From NCBI GenBank assembly GCA_018136815.1, contig CM030935.1:1298204-1362203 (forward strand): 64,000 bases of DNA, given 5' to 3'. Positions 10,131-19,115 of the stretch are shown here, one piece after another (the first letter of the stretch is position 1; each line of letters opens with the position of its first letter). A program made the translations under genes and the position numbers. The DNA comes from Isochrysis galbana. Lineage: Eukaryota > Haptophyta > Isochrysidales > Isochrysidaceae. The notes under the pieces were generated by a model. That model was not told the origin of the DNA, searched no databases, and was given only the letters and a program-made list of their open reading frames with translations.

Positions 10131-10550
10131 TGGGCATCGCGCCACGGTCAAAAAATGCAGCCCAGCCCTTACTCATGCTTAAAATGCACCTGTTTGACCG
10201 CCATAGTATAGCCTATAGACTGTTGTTTTCCTTCATGTCAAGCTTCTCATGTATCTCAGTTATGGAAAGAGGTTGGTAATCACAACAAACACATGCACGT
10301 AGCGTTCACAACGAACCCACGCGGACTCACCCTCTACATTTCCGATTGTCCATTGCGAAAGGGAGGACGGTTGTGGTGGTGCGCGCACAAGACCTCAAAG
10401 CTTCAAAGCATTTAGATAGACGGCATGGCTAATGAGGTAGCAGGTCATGGCCTGCTATGGCATCGTTGCTGTCGACAGCGGTGGTACGCTTCCCGTTGCC
10501 AGAATGGGCGCAATCCCCTGCCGCCTCAAATTAGTGGAAAGCGCCTGGCC

Positions 10551-11105
10551 TCAAAAATCCTCATCGAGAACGAGGTTGCCGATTTGCGGCATCGCCTCTG
10601 GCATCTCACGCTTCTTGGAGTCAAGCAACGCAATCACGGAATCGGGTGATGTCGCTGAGGGCGAAGCAACCTTGGGAGTCGGTGCCTTATCCTGGAAAAT
10701 GATGTCGAAGTTGATGGTGTTGGGATCACCAGTGTGGAGCACAGATCCATCAGCAGCGAAGACGACACAGAAAGGCACAGCGCTGAAGCCAAACTCCGCC
10801 TTCGCACGCTCCTTCTCCTCTGTGCTCATAAACACGTGTGTGAGATTATCCCATTCATCCTCGAGGAGCTCTTGCGTTTGCTCCAGTGAGCCTTCTCCGA
10901 GCGAGAGGGCACAGGCAGCGAACTTGACAGCCTCGTGTTTGCCGCTGCCCGCAACGGCATCTAGCTTGCTGAGAGCCTCCGGGCAGCGCACGCAGCGTGT
11001 GTGCCAGAAGTCGAGCACGAGAGGCTTACCCGCGCGGAATTCGGCCAGGGTGGTCGTCTCGCCAGAGTCGAGCAGGGTGAGTGTCTGCTCCGCCTCGTAC
11101 GGCAT
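10551..11105 (-). CDS. Thioredoxin-fold (TlpA/peroxiredoxin-like) protein
   Basis: 184 aa from ATG 11105. The signature KPLVLDFWHTRCVRCPEALS has a CxxC at residues 38-41 (C-V-R-C), and AVPFCVVFAADGSVLHTGDP supplies the cis-proline strand of the thioredoxin fold. Such proteins reduce disulfides or peroxides, usually in the cytosol or an organelle. The frame stays open upstream to 11264, adding residues such as QWQAVNDRLSVLRAELA that look partly structured, so an upstream exon or longer start is possible. No targeting peptide is obvious from the shorter start. Confidence 0.65.
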   Translation of the reverse strand: MPYEAEQTLTLLDSGETTTLAEFRAGKPLVLDFWHTRCVRCPEALSKLDAVAGSGKHEAVKFAACALSLGEGSLEQTQELLEDEWDNLTHVFMSTEEKERAKAEFGFSAVPFCVVFAADGSVLHTGDPNTINFDIIFQDKAPTPKVASPSATSPDSVIALLDSKKREMPEAMPQIGNLVLDEDF

Positions 11106-11764
11106 GGCTAGCTCGGCTCTCAGTACCGACAGTCGGTCGTTCACCGCCTGCCACTGGAAAATCGGAGTTTCCCGCGTCCGCACCGTCGGAAAGGCTTTGA
11201 GTTGTAAAAAAAGGCAGTCTTCCAGAACAGAATTGTCGGCGTTCCCGGGGGGATGGACCACCATATGCCATATGCTCGTTCCCCAACAAGGCAGAGTACA
11301 CCTTGAAGGCCACGGAGATGCACCCGGACGTCTTAATGGGCAAGGAAATGTACAACGACTGGGTCGCTCGCTGGGTCACGAACCACGAACCTCGACCCGG
11401 AGGTGAAACGGACGTATGCAATCGCCACACCATACACCATCCTCCACCCATGCTTCAAGTCTTACGCTTACGAGTTCATCCTTCACTCGAGCATTATCCC
11501 ACAGAGCGACAGGATGTAGGCCTTGCGCGAAGCGCGCACCGAGTGGATTCTCGTGTGGAAGCCACGCCGCGCCAACCGCCAACCGCCAACCTTTTGCCTT
11601 TTGATAGCTGATAATAGCTGATAGCGAGCACGGCTCGGAGACGCAGCGCGCTCGGCAAGGGGGGGTCAGTACGATGGGGAACCATTGCAGGCGAATGCGT
11701 GCGGCGTGCGGCGCGCGGCGCGCGGCGCGCGCTTGGTGAGAGTCTGCTGGGGCTGAGGAGCTGA

Positions 11765-11848
11765 GGATGAGTGTGCAGGCCCACCCGGGGGGGGTGTGCG
11801 ATGGAGGAAGGGGGGAACGAGGCCCCCATGACTGTATCACTTTTACTG
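11765..11848 (-). repeat. Hairpin-head family, body A head fragment
   Basis: In reverse it reads the hairpin CTATCAGTAAAAGTGATAC, then agtcATGGGGGCCTCG, a GC hairpin and the body-A block ending near 11765. Here body A is preceded by the hairpin type otherwise found before body C, evidence that heads and bodies are interchangeable. Confidence 0.6.
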
Positions 11849-11849
11849 A

Positions 11850-12012
11850 TAGTTGAGAGTAGAGTAGAGTAGAGTAGAGTAGAGTAGAGTAGAGTAGAGT
11901 AGAGTAGAGTAGAGTAGAGTGGAGTAGAGTAGAGTAGAGTAGAGTAGAGTAGAGTAGAGTAGAGTAGAGTAGAGTAGAGTAGAGTAGGGATAAATAGAGG
12001 AGGAGTATGTAG
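11850..12012. repeat. (AGAGT)n microsatellite
   Basis: More than 25 near-perfect pentamer copies (gagta/agagt) run up to about 11990, with degenerate copies to 12030. It lies 180 bases upstream of the PP2C start codon. Confidence 0.9.
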
Positions 12013-12192
12013 AGTAGAGTAGAGCTCTAGAGCTCTACTCTCTCTCCGGAGTACCAAGCGAGTGAGTTGTACCGCCGCTTACTTCTTACCCTCCCTCTCT
12101 CCCCCCTCGCCCCGCCCAGCCTTCCTCCGCCCCCCCTCCCCCCCCTCCCCGGACGCGCGGCAGTGAGTGTGAGGTGGCCCTCCCCACGAGCG

Positions 12193-14232
12193 ATGCCGCG
12201 CTCGCGCTCGGCAGAGAGGGACCGCCGGCGCGACTACGAGCGGAGGCGGCCGGAGGAGAGGTACAGGCGGCGTTCGCCCTCACCGATCCGCCGCCGTAGA
12301 TCGCCGCCGCACGGACACCGGCGAGGAGGTTCACCGCCCTACGCCCGCCATGCATCTCCACCGCACTCTCGAAGGGGGTCGCCGCCATACAGCCGCCGTG
12401 CAGCATCACCACCGTACGCTCGCCGCTCGCGTTCTCCTTATCCTTGCCGCTCGCGTTCTCCTTATCCACGCCGCTCGCGCTCTCCTCAACCACGAGGTTT
12501 TGGGCGGGAAGAATCAGACGAGGGTGAAGTAGACGAGTTCGGCCGCTCCATTGCGCCGCGGCGCAGTATCTCAGCGCCACGGCGCGATCGGAGCGAATCG
12601 CGCTCCCGCTCGCGAGAACGACGCAAGCAAGAGCGGCGGGACCGACGAGCTGAGAAGAAACAGCGGGCTGAGCACGGGGTCGATCAAGGCAAAGAGGAGC
12701 GAGAATACAAGCGCTCCCTCTTCCCTCCGGGTGCAGATTTGTCCTCGTACACATTCGACGACAAGTTGTTTTGGTACGTGACTGGCGACAAGGTGTGGTG
12801 GTTTCGCCCTGATCTGTGCCTATGGTACGACTCTCGGACGGGTTCGTATTACTCCTTCGACGATGTCACGAAGGACTACGTGTCTGTGACACCTGAAATG
12901 GCGGTGCAGGCACTGGCAGATGGCAAGAGCTGCGCGCCTTCAGCCGTGGCGGAGCGGCTAAAGGCGGAAGCAGAGGAGAAAGCCAAAATTGAGGCGGACG
13001 AGGCCCTACGGCGCGAGGCGCAAGAGGAGGCAGAAGCCGCATTAAGAGCGCGAGCTGAGGTAGCCGCAGCGGCCGAGGCCGCGGCTGAGGCTGCAGAGGC
13101 TGCGGCGAGGGCTGCCACTGAGCAAGATGAACACACCACGATGCTCAACAGTTCAGCGAGTGAGTATGCAGCGATGGAGACACAGATCCCAGCTGGTGTG
13201 CATGACGGGGAAGAAGTGGTGGCCAGTCAGCTCTCGGCGCACACGGAGTCGTGGCAAGGAAAGAAGGACACGCAGGAAGATCGGTACATTCAGAGTGTGC
13301 GAATGGGCAAACTCGGAACAGCTTATGGTGTCTTCGATGGCCATGGGGGTGTTCATGCTGCCGAATACGTGGGGAAACACCTTCCAAAGGCAGTTGCGAA
13401 TTGCTATCATCAACGAGGTGGCAATGGTAAGAAGGACAAAGTGGATGGCAAAAGGCTGCTAGCGGCCATGGAGGATGCCTTTCCCATGACTGATCGCGAG
13501 CTGCTACAGCAAGCGAGGCGAAAAGGCTCGAAGGACGGCACAACAGCCCTTCTTGTTCTCGTGGCAGGTAGCCAGGTTGAGGATCTGACTTTGTTTGTCT
13601 CTCACGTTGGCGATTGCCGAGCCGTCCTCTGCCGTGGCTCAACAGCTGTCCGTCTCACGCAGGATCATCGGCCCGACCGTAAGGACGAACAGAGACGAAT
13701 CAAGGAAGCGGGTGGCGGAGTATTTCAAGTTGCTGGCATCTGGCGTTGCACAGATGCCAAAGGGGCCGCGCGTGCTCTCGACTCTCGAGCTGCCTTCACG
13801 GAGAACGATTCTAATCTTTATCTGTCGTGCTCGCGAACTCTAGGTGATCCCGAGTTGAAACTCAACCCGGAGAGGCCCATCCTTTCTAACGTTCCCGACA
13901 TCTCTTCGCTCCGCCTCGAGGAAAAGGATCTGTTGGTGGTTCTCGCGTGCGACGGAGTGTGGGACGTCCTCTCCGACCAACGTGTTGTTGACCTTGCGCT
14001 CGAGCATTGGGGCAATCCCCAAGCCGCAGCTGCCGCTATCGTTCGGAAGGCGCTGTCGGCAGGGTCGCAGGATAATCTGACGGCGCAGGTCATCATGTTT
14101 GGTTGGAAGAAGGAATTGGGCGCATCGACGGCGAAGACACGTGCTGAGGAACTCGAGCGCAAAGCCGATGACGCATCCAAGTCGCAAATGAAACCCAAGG
14201 TTGAAGAAGAGAGCTTCGACATGTTTGCGTAA
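12193..14232 (+). CDS. Arg/Ser-rich OCRE-like PP2C protein phosphatase
   Basis: Single exon, 679 aa from ATG 12193; the open frame extends 42 codons upstream through a CT-rich leader. Residues 1-150 are an RS-type region with many RRSRSPSP-like repeats, typical of nuclear-speckle splicing factors. About 180-235 form an aromatic-rich OCRE-like module (FWYVTGD-KVWWFRPDLCLWYD and ...SYYSFDDVTKDYV). An Ala/Glu-rich coiled coil (about 255-310) leads into a full PP2C domain. Metal-binding residues are present: ED in KKDTQEDRY, VFDGHGG (D382), ACDGVWD (D587) and SQDN (D627). It should remove phosphate from Ser/Thr; the N-terminus suggests substrates in the splicing machinery. Confidence 0.85.
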   Translation: MPRSRSAERDRRRDYERRRPEERYRRRSPSPIRRRRSPPHGHRRGGSPPYARHASPPHSRRGSPPYSRRAASPPYARRSRSPYPCRSRSPYPRRSRSPQPRGFGREESDEGEVDEFGRSIAPRRSISAPRRDRSESRSRSRERRKQERRDRRAEKKQRAEHGVDQGKEEREYKRSLFPPGADLSSYTFDDKLFWYVTGDKVWWFRPDLCLWYDSRTGSYYSFDDVTKDYVSVTPEMAVQALADGKSCAPSAVAERLKAEAEEKAKIEADEALRREAQEEAEAALRARAEVAAAAEAAAEAAEAAARAATEQDEHTTMLNSSASEYAAMETQIPAGVHDGEEVVASQLSAHTESWQGKKDTQEDRYIQSVRMGKLGTAYGVFDGHGGVHAAEYVGKHLPKAVANCYHQRGGNGKKDKVDGKRLLAAMEDAFPMTDRELLQQARRKGSKDGTTALLVLVAGSQVEDLTLFVSHVGDCRAVLCRGSTAVRLTQDHRPDRKDEQRRIKEAGGGVFQVAGIWRCTDAKGAARALDSRAAFTENDSNLYLSCSRTLGDPELKLNPERPILSNVPDISSLRLEEKDLLVVLACDGVWDVLSDQRVVDLALEHWGNPQAAAAAIVRKALSAGSQDNLTAQVIMFGWKKELGASTAKTRAEELERKADDASKSQMKPKVEEESFDMFA

Positions 14233-14453
14233 TTTTTTTGGAGCGACCTAGGAATCTGACTCGTATCAGACTGTGTTCGGAGTGTTTGTGCCGATGGATG
14301 ATGCCATGTGCAAGAGAAAGCTGGCCAATGGTGGCGAACGCGCCCTCACGCCTTCAGTCATGCTACGGTCATACATAGCTCAGCGGTGGGTTGGTGGCTG
14401 TCGTCGAAGCAGAGTGGGGTGTCAGGATTGGCTGTATCGCTCATCAATGAAGG

Positions 14454-15429
14454 GGAAACAACTAACTTTATAGTCAGTTGCCATACAAAACTATCAGTAA
14501 ACTGATAGGGTTATGGAGCGCGCGCCGCTCCCCTCCTCCCCTGCCGTCACCCACGCCGCGCCGGCCGATCGGGCCGCGACCAACGCCGCGCCGCCGAAGC
14601 GAGCGCGAGCAGCACCCAAGACTGACCAGGTGCCAGGTGGGCACGAGCCTCGTCCCGTGCCACCATCAATCAGCACGCAGCACGCGCCATACATCCCAAT
14701 GGCCACCATGGCCACCCAAACCTCTCCACCTCTCCAGCTCCACATGGCAACCTACTTTTATAAGTGGGGGACAATGGGGGCCTCGCGCCCCCCTCACACC
14801 ATCGCGGACACCCCCTGGGGTGGGCCCGTACAATCAACCCCAGCTCCTGCCCATTGGCAGGGGCAGGGCACTCATCAATCTGGCCCAGACCCTTCGGGGG
14901 CGCGGCCCGTGAGCTGCACTCCCACGCCCGCGCTGGGCCTGCCCTCGAGCTGACTCCCCCTCTGTCCTTGGTCGCCAGGCATACAGGATACAGGAGACTT
15001 TGGGCGGCTCCCATGGCCAGCGAGGCGAGCGTGGGAGAGGCAGGGGGGGCTAGGGGCTGAGCCCCAGCCTCCACTGCCCCTTGAGCTGCCCTTGCTGGCC
15101 CCTGGGAGCCCCCAAAGGGCCTCAAAGAGCAGGCCAGGGCGCGCCGCATGGCGACGCGCCGCAGGGACGACGAAGGGAGAGAGTGGAGAGAGGGAGAGGG
15201 TTTTTTTGCATGCAGTGAGAAATGGGCCCCGTTTGCGTTAGCAAACGGGTGAGGGGCGGCTGGCGACAGGAGGGAGAAGAGAAGGGAGTGGCTGAATGGC
15301 GAGGAGAGTATCCCAGGTGGCGCAGGCCTCGACCAATGGTTCAGTCGCACCCCATCAGGGAGAGCGGCAGTTTTCTCAAAAGTAGACGCGCGAAGCCTCA
15401 CGGCTAGCATTAGCATTAACGGAAACAAC
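14454..15429 (+). mobile_element. Hairpin-head composite unit (C then A) with 9-bp target duplication
   Basis: GGAAACAAC occurs at 14454-14462 and again at 15421-15429. Between them lie hairpin CAACT...AGTTG (14459-14480), hairpin CTATCAGTAAACTGATAG (14491-14508), ATGGAGCGCGCGCC and about 230 bases of body C. A second head, CCTACTTTTATAAGTGGG (14751-14768), then leads a full body A related to 1400-1998 inverted. The tail is the short repeat tagcattagcattaac. Target duplication plus a repeated tail suggest target-primed retrotransposition of a chimeric RNA. The outer hairpin arm overlaps the duplication, so the exact left end is uncertain by a few bases. Confidence 0.6.
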
Positions 15430-15936
15430 ACGCTTCCAGCCTTTTGGAAGCAAGCACTAGAGAATTTCAGACGGATTAAGTACCTCAGGGAAACCAACAC
15501 GCGGGAAGGAACCCAGGGCTCCCCAATATGGCATAACTATTTTCACAAGGCTCCGGCGTTACGCACCATTCACATAGGGCTAAGTGGGAGTCTTTACAGA
15601 CGGTTATCGTTCATAATACTATTAATCCGGATACGGGGGACATATACACCACGGAAGATTACGTGGCATACCTGCCGGACGGAGAACATTGGATACGCCA
15701 TAGAGGCAACTATATATCTGTTACCCCCCAGGAGCCAACGCCCTATCGGGGGCCCCCGATAGCTATCGGGGGGCAATTTTTTCCCGATCGCCAACAGCCC
15801 CCCCGAGAGCTATCGCGTTCTAAGGCGCGCCCTCGCCCCTCCCCGACAAATGCATAAAAATCCTCGGTCATTCTCGAAACCCCCTCTCATGCCCGACTCC
15901 GCTCTCACGGATGCGGCTCCAAAACCAACACAGTTG
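15430..15936. other. Intergenic stretch with a 20-bp perfect palindrome
   Basis: No gene is recognised. CTATCGGGGGCCCCCGATAG at 15743-15762 is a perfect palindrome followed immediately by another ctatcgggggg, and gagagctatcg follows at about 15804. The rest is featureless. Confidence 0.5.
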
Positions 15937-16293
15937 TCACGGCAGCCGCGCGCTATTTACAAAGGCAGTACCACCTTCAAAGTCACTTCGAGCGACCTCG
16001 AAAACTTCGCCTAGTGTCGCGTCCTCCTGGTCAGTAGGATCGAACACGCTTGCACGGTCTCTGTACCGAAACCGGCCCTGTCGCATACGAAGGAACCACA
16101 GAACCCGCGGCGCAGGTAATTGAAGTGGCTCATCGGGATCCTCGAGTTCAAGCATTTTGCGCATTTCGCCCATCGGAGAGGCCGGCACTGGCGAGGTGGA
16201 GGATAGCCTGAGGAAGCTCCTTAGTGCAGTGGATGTGGCGGCACAAGTCTCCCAAGCTGCATGTGCGAAGAGCTCCCACCATTGTTGCATCAC
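15937..16293 (-). CDS. Unrecognised ORF, possibly the last exon of a lipase-like gene
   Basis: The 118-codon frame starts near MQQWWELFAHAAWETC and holds a plausible folded C-terminal region, with APRVLWFLRMRQGRFRYRD near its middle. Its composition is protein-like rather than repeat-like. A PRVL-strand-basic pattern occurs near the end of class-3 lipases, but I cannot name the family with confidence. It follows the phospholipase gene on the same strand, 245 bases beyond its stop, and could be a separate gene or a terminal exon. No upstream exon was identified. Confidence 0.3.
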   Translation of the reverse strand: MMQQWWELFAHAAWETCAATSTALRSFLRLSSTSPVPASPMGEMRKMLELEDPDEPLQLPAPRVLWFLRMRQGRFRYRDRASVFDPTDQEDATLGEVFEVARSDFEGGTAFVNSARLP

Positions 16294-16538
16294 CTATAGC
16301 ACGGCATCCAACGTACGTGGTGGTTGGCCGGAAAGAACCCACACAAAGGCGTGTGCTCTAAAAGGCCAGGGCACAAACACAAGTGAGGCCAGACGAGACA
16401 AGTTGGGTGGAGCTGGGACTTGTCGGTGGAGCTGGGACTTGTCATGAGTATAAAAGGAAGGTACGGTGTGCCGCTAAAGCTTGGGGAGCACGCAAGTGCT
16501 CTCGAATGGGCCGTGAAACCATCGCGTCGAATGTGCCA

Positions 16539-18576
16539 TCAAGCCACAAGCGAGGCCACGCTTCGCACCAGCTTGCGACATAGTTCCCTTGCTGTGGGGC
16601 ACGAGCGGAAGTGCGCCCGCGTAGCCTTCTCCATGCGACGCAGCTTCCCTGCATCAGATTCAATGATCGAGACTCCTGATGCTGGCGGCTCGATCCGAAA
16701 ATACGCGGCCCCGGGCGCCAACGACGCCACCTCCTATTGGGAAGGCAGAATAAGAAGGGGGGCATCGCTGAGCGCCACAAGAGCAAGAGTGAGCACAGCA
16801 TCGCCATTCCAACAAAGCCCCAGAGGGCATGCTGCTAAATGATCGCCTCACCTCAGGTGCCTCTGACGTCGACTGAGGCCGAGCTGATCCCGTACCAAGC
16901 GAAACAATCACACCGATTCTTCGCCCTGGCCATAGTGCGCGGGCCTCTCTCAAAGCGATGACGGTTGGATTGTTGGCCACGAGGCCGCCGTCCGCGAGAG
17001 AGAGACCACCAAGGCGGGCACGTGGAAAGATGGAAGGCGCAGCGGACGTCGCCTCGATGGCCTGCCACATTTGCGCGTCGGAGGTGCCAGCGAGCCCATG
17101 CTCATAAGCGCCCAGTGCTCGACGCACAGCAGCAGCCATGCGGTCCTTGGCTGCAGCAAGCTGTCGCTGTCTCCGCTCAAGCCGCCAACGCATCCAGCGA
17201 CGAAATGCTGGTAGAGGATGGCGCCACCAGCTGTAGCGACGGAACTTCGCACCTAGAGGCACTGTCTCTGGCTTCAATGGTGGCGGGGGTGCAGCTGTAC
17301 CCACCCATGGCAAGTGCCAGCGCTGGCGCGCCTGCGCGCGCTTGAGGGCGGTCCGCCTTTCCTCGGCACGAGCCTGTTCCTCCCATTGTCGTGCTGCGTC
17401 CTGAAGTGCCTTGCGTTCGACTTGGCGCATCTCACGCTGCCGCTTGCGTCGTTCTCCCATGGTTGCGGGGATCGCTTTGTACGTGCGGAACAAGAATGGC
17501 TCGAGCCCACCGCCTCTGTAGTCGAGGTGGCGGGCACCATAAGCACATTGAGCCTATTCCGACAGAAAGTCATGGTTTGGCGCAACCATACTTCAGCTCA
17601 AAACCCCAGATACTGCAAGGTTGCATACATACCTGCGGCGACGGCTCGCAACGGCGAAGGCACGAGGTCCACGGCCTTGCCAATACCTTGGTAATCCTGA
17701 GGTTGGAGGGTCGGTGAGAGTGCAGGATAGTCGGTGAGGTAGCGTCGAGCTTGTCGCCATTTCCAACGATCCAGATTGCCCGTGGCTCTCAAGTTACGTC
17801 AAAGATGGACGTGCCGCGCCGCATATGGACGGCCTTGGGATCAGCACACCTTTTGGGAGGCGAAGGGGCTGCATCTCGCCACATATTTCAAGCATGAACT
17901 CTCTTCGTCGATCGAGGCACAGATGGCCATCCCAGAGGAGGCTTCGACGCGATCGCGCGTATGGCGCAAAACATCGTTCTTGCAATTCGCGAAGAGCGAG
18001 GCGTGCCATGCGCGTGGCTTCGCCCGGTGCAGGATACTTGTTGATAAAGAGTGCGCCGCATCCCCCGATGCTGGTACCCGCAACGAGGTCAAAGAGGGAT
18101 GCAAGTGGCTTGCCTGTCTGAAGTTCAATCTCCTCAGCCATCACCAGCAAGTTGAGCCCACGCATCCCGCCGCCATCCATGCACAAGATGTTCAGGGGGC
18201 GGCCTGACTGTTGCGATGCGGTGCAGTTGCCATCAAGGCTGATTGTCGGCAGCATCTGCCGCTGTCGGCTGAGCGTAAGGAACTGCGGACTGCGGATCCA
18301 GTGGATCCCAGGCATGGGCACGAGGTATTGCAGCAACCAGCGGATCGCAGGGAGGAGCCCATGGTCGCGGTCTGCATCTGAGGGATGGAGGGCACAGAGG
18401 GAAAGTGAGCCCAATCTAGTTCGCCTCTGTTTCTGTCTGGGCGAGAAGGCTGCGAGCCGTCGTTGCTTCCCTCACACACCGGTTGGCACACTCTGTATAC
18501 GAAGGACGGTGAAGAGCGCAACGAGGAGTAGCGGGATCTTCTTGGTCGTCGCAATCAGGCCGCTCAGCGGTAGCAT
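16539..18576 (-). CDS. Patatin-like phospholipase (calcium-independent PLA2 type)
   Basis: Five exons, on the minus strand: 18576-18480, 18377-17850, 17785-17633, about 17550-16852 and 16733-16539. Exon 1 encodes a hydrophobic N-terminus (KKIPLLLVALFTVLR) that may anchor or target the protein. The patatin core is complete: oxyanion loop CMDGGGMRG, serine elbow GTSIGG, catalytic dyad aspartate in LADGGLVANNP, and VSLGTG after it. PFLFRTYKAIP is typical of iPLA2-gamma relatives. A long basic coiled coil (about 100 residues between FRTYKAIP and the DGG motif) is an insertion. Exons 1-3 and 5 join cleanly; the start of exon 4 does not, and either an acceptor near 17530 or a one-base error is needed. 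Predicted role is hydrolysis of phospholipid or galactolipid acyl chains. Confidence 0.8.
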
Positions 18577-19115
18577 TGTGCCACACGGCGCCACGCACCG
18601 CCGCCTTGGCCACCCGCAACTTGCTGCGGACTGCACTCTCCCAGTTCCTTGGCGCCTTCCCCCACCCACCCACCCCTCTCCCACCCCACCCCTTCTTTCA
18701 CTCTCTTCCCCCCCCCCCCCTCTCTCGCTCCGTGCTCTCCTCGTCTCTCTCTCCGTCTGTCCCTCTCCTCCTCGCGCTGCGCCTCCCGTCGCGCCGCCCT
18801 TGCCACAACCCCTCCGCCCGATCGACCCCCCCCCCCCTCCCTCCCCCCCGTCTTTTCCACCGACGAGGAGAGCGAGCGAGTAGAGCAGAGTACTCCTCCC
18901 ACACTGGAGAGAAGTGCGGAGAGAGAGAAAGAAGGTGTGTTTGATCCACCCAGCATATGGTGGTCCGTGAATAGATAGTAGTGTTGTGTAGACCAATGAT
19001 AACATCGTTCGGCTAGCACTCGTGACGGCGACGCAAGGACTCAAGTCAAGGTCGACGTTGCCACACGCATAGTAGCACTGAGATATCTACAACAAAACAC
19101 GACTTAAGATAAAAC
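18577..19115. other. Phospholipase upstream region and probable copia LTR
   Basis: The part near 18577-18950 is CT-rich on the plus strand (purine-rich in the direction of the phospholipase) with C runs at 18709-18719 and 18828-18850. The right part, ending at 19115, should be the copia 3' LTR read in reverse, beginning TGTTTTATCTTAAG next to a polypurine tract. I could not place the far LTR end. Confidence 0.45.

Noticed and set aside
14459..14508. Hammerhead ribozyme in the hairpin heads (retrozyme or Penelope-like)
   Set aside because: CTGATAG occurs, but the CTGATGA...GAAA core with three helices is not present.
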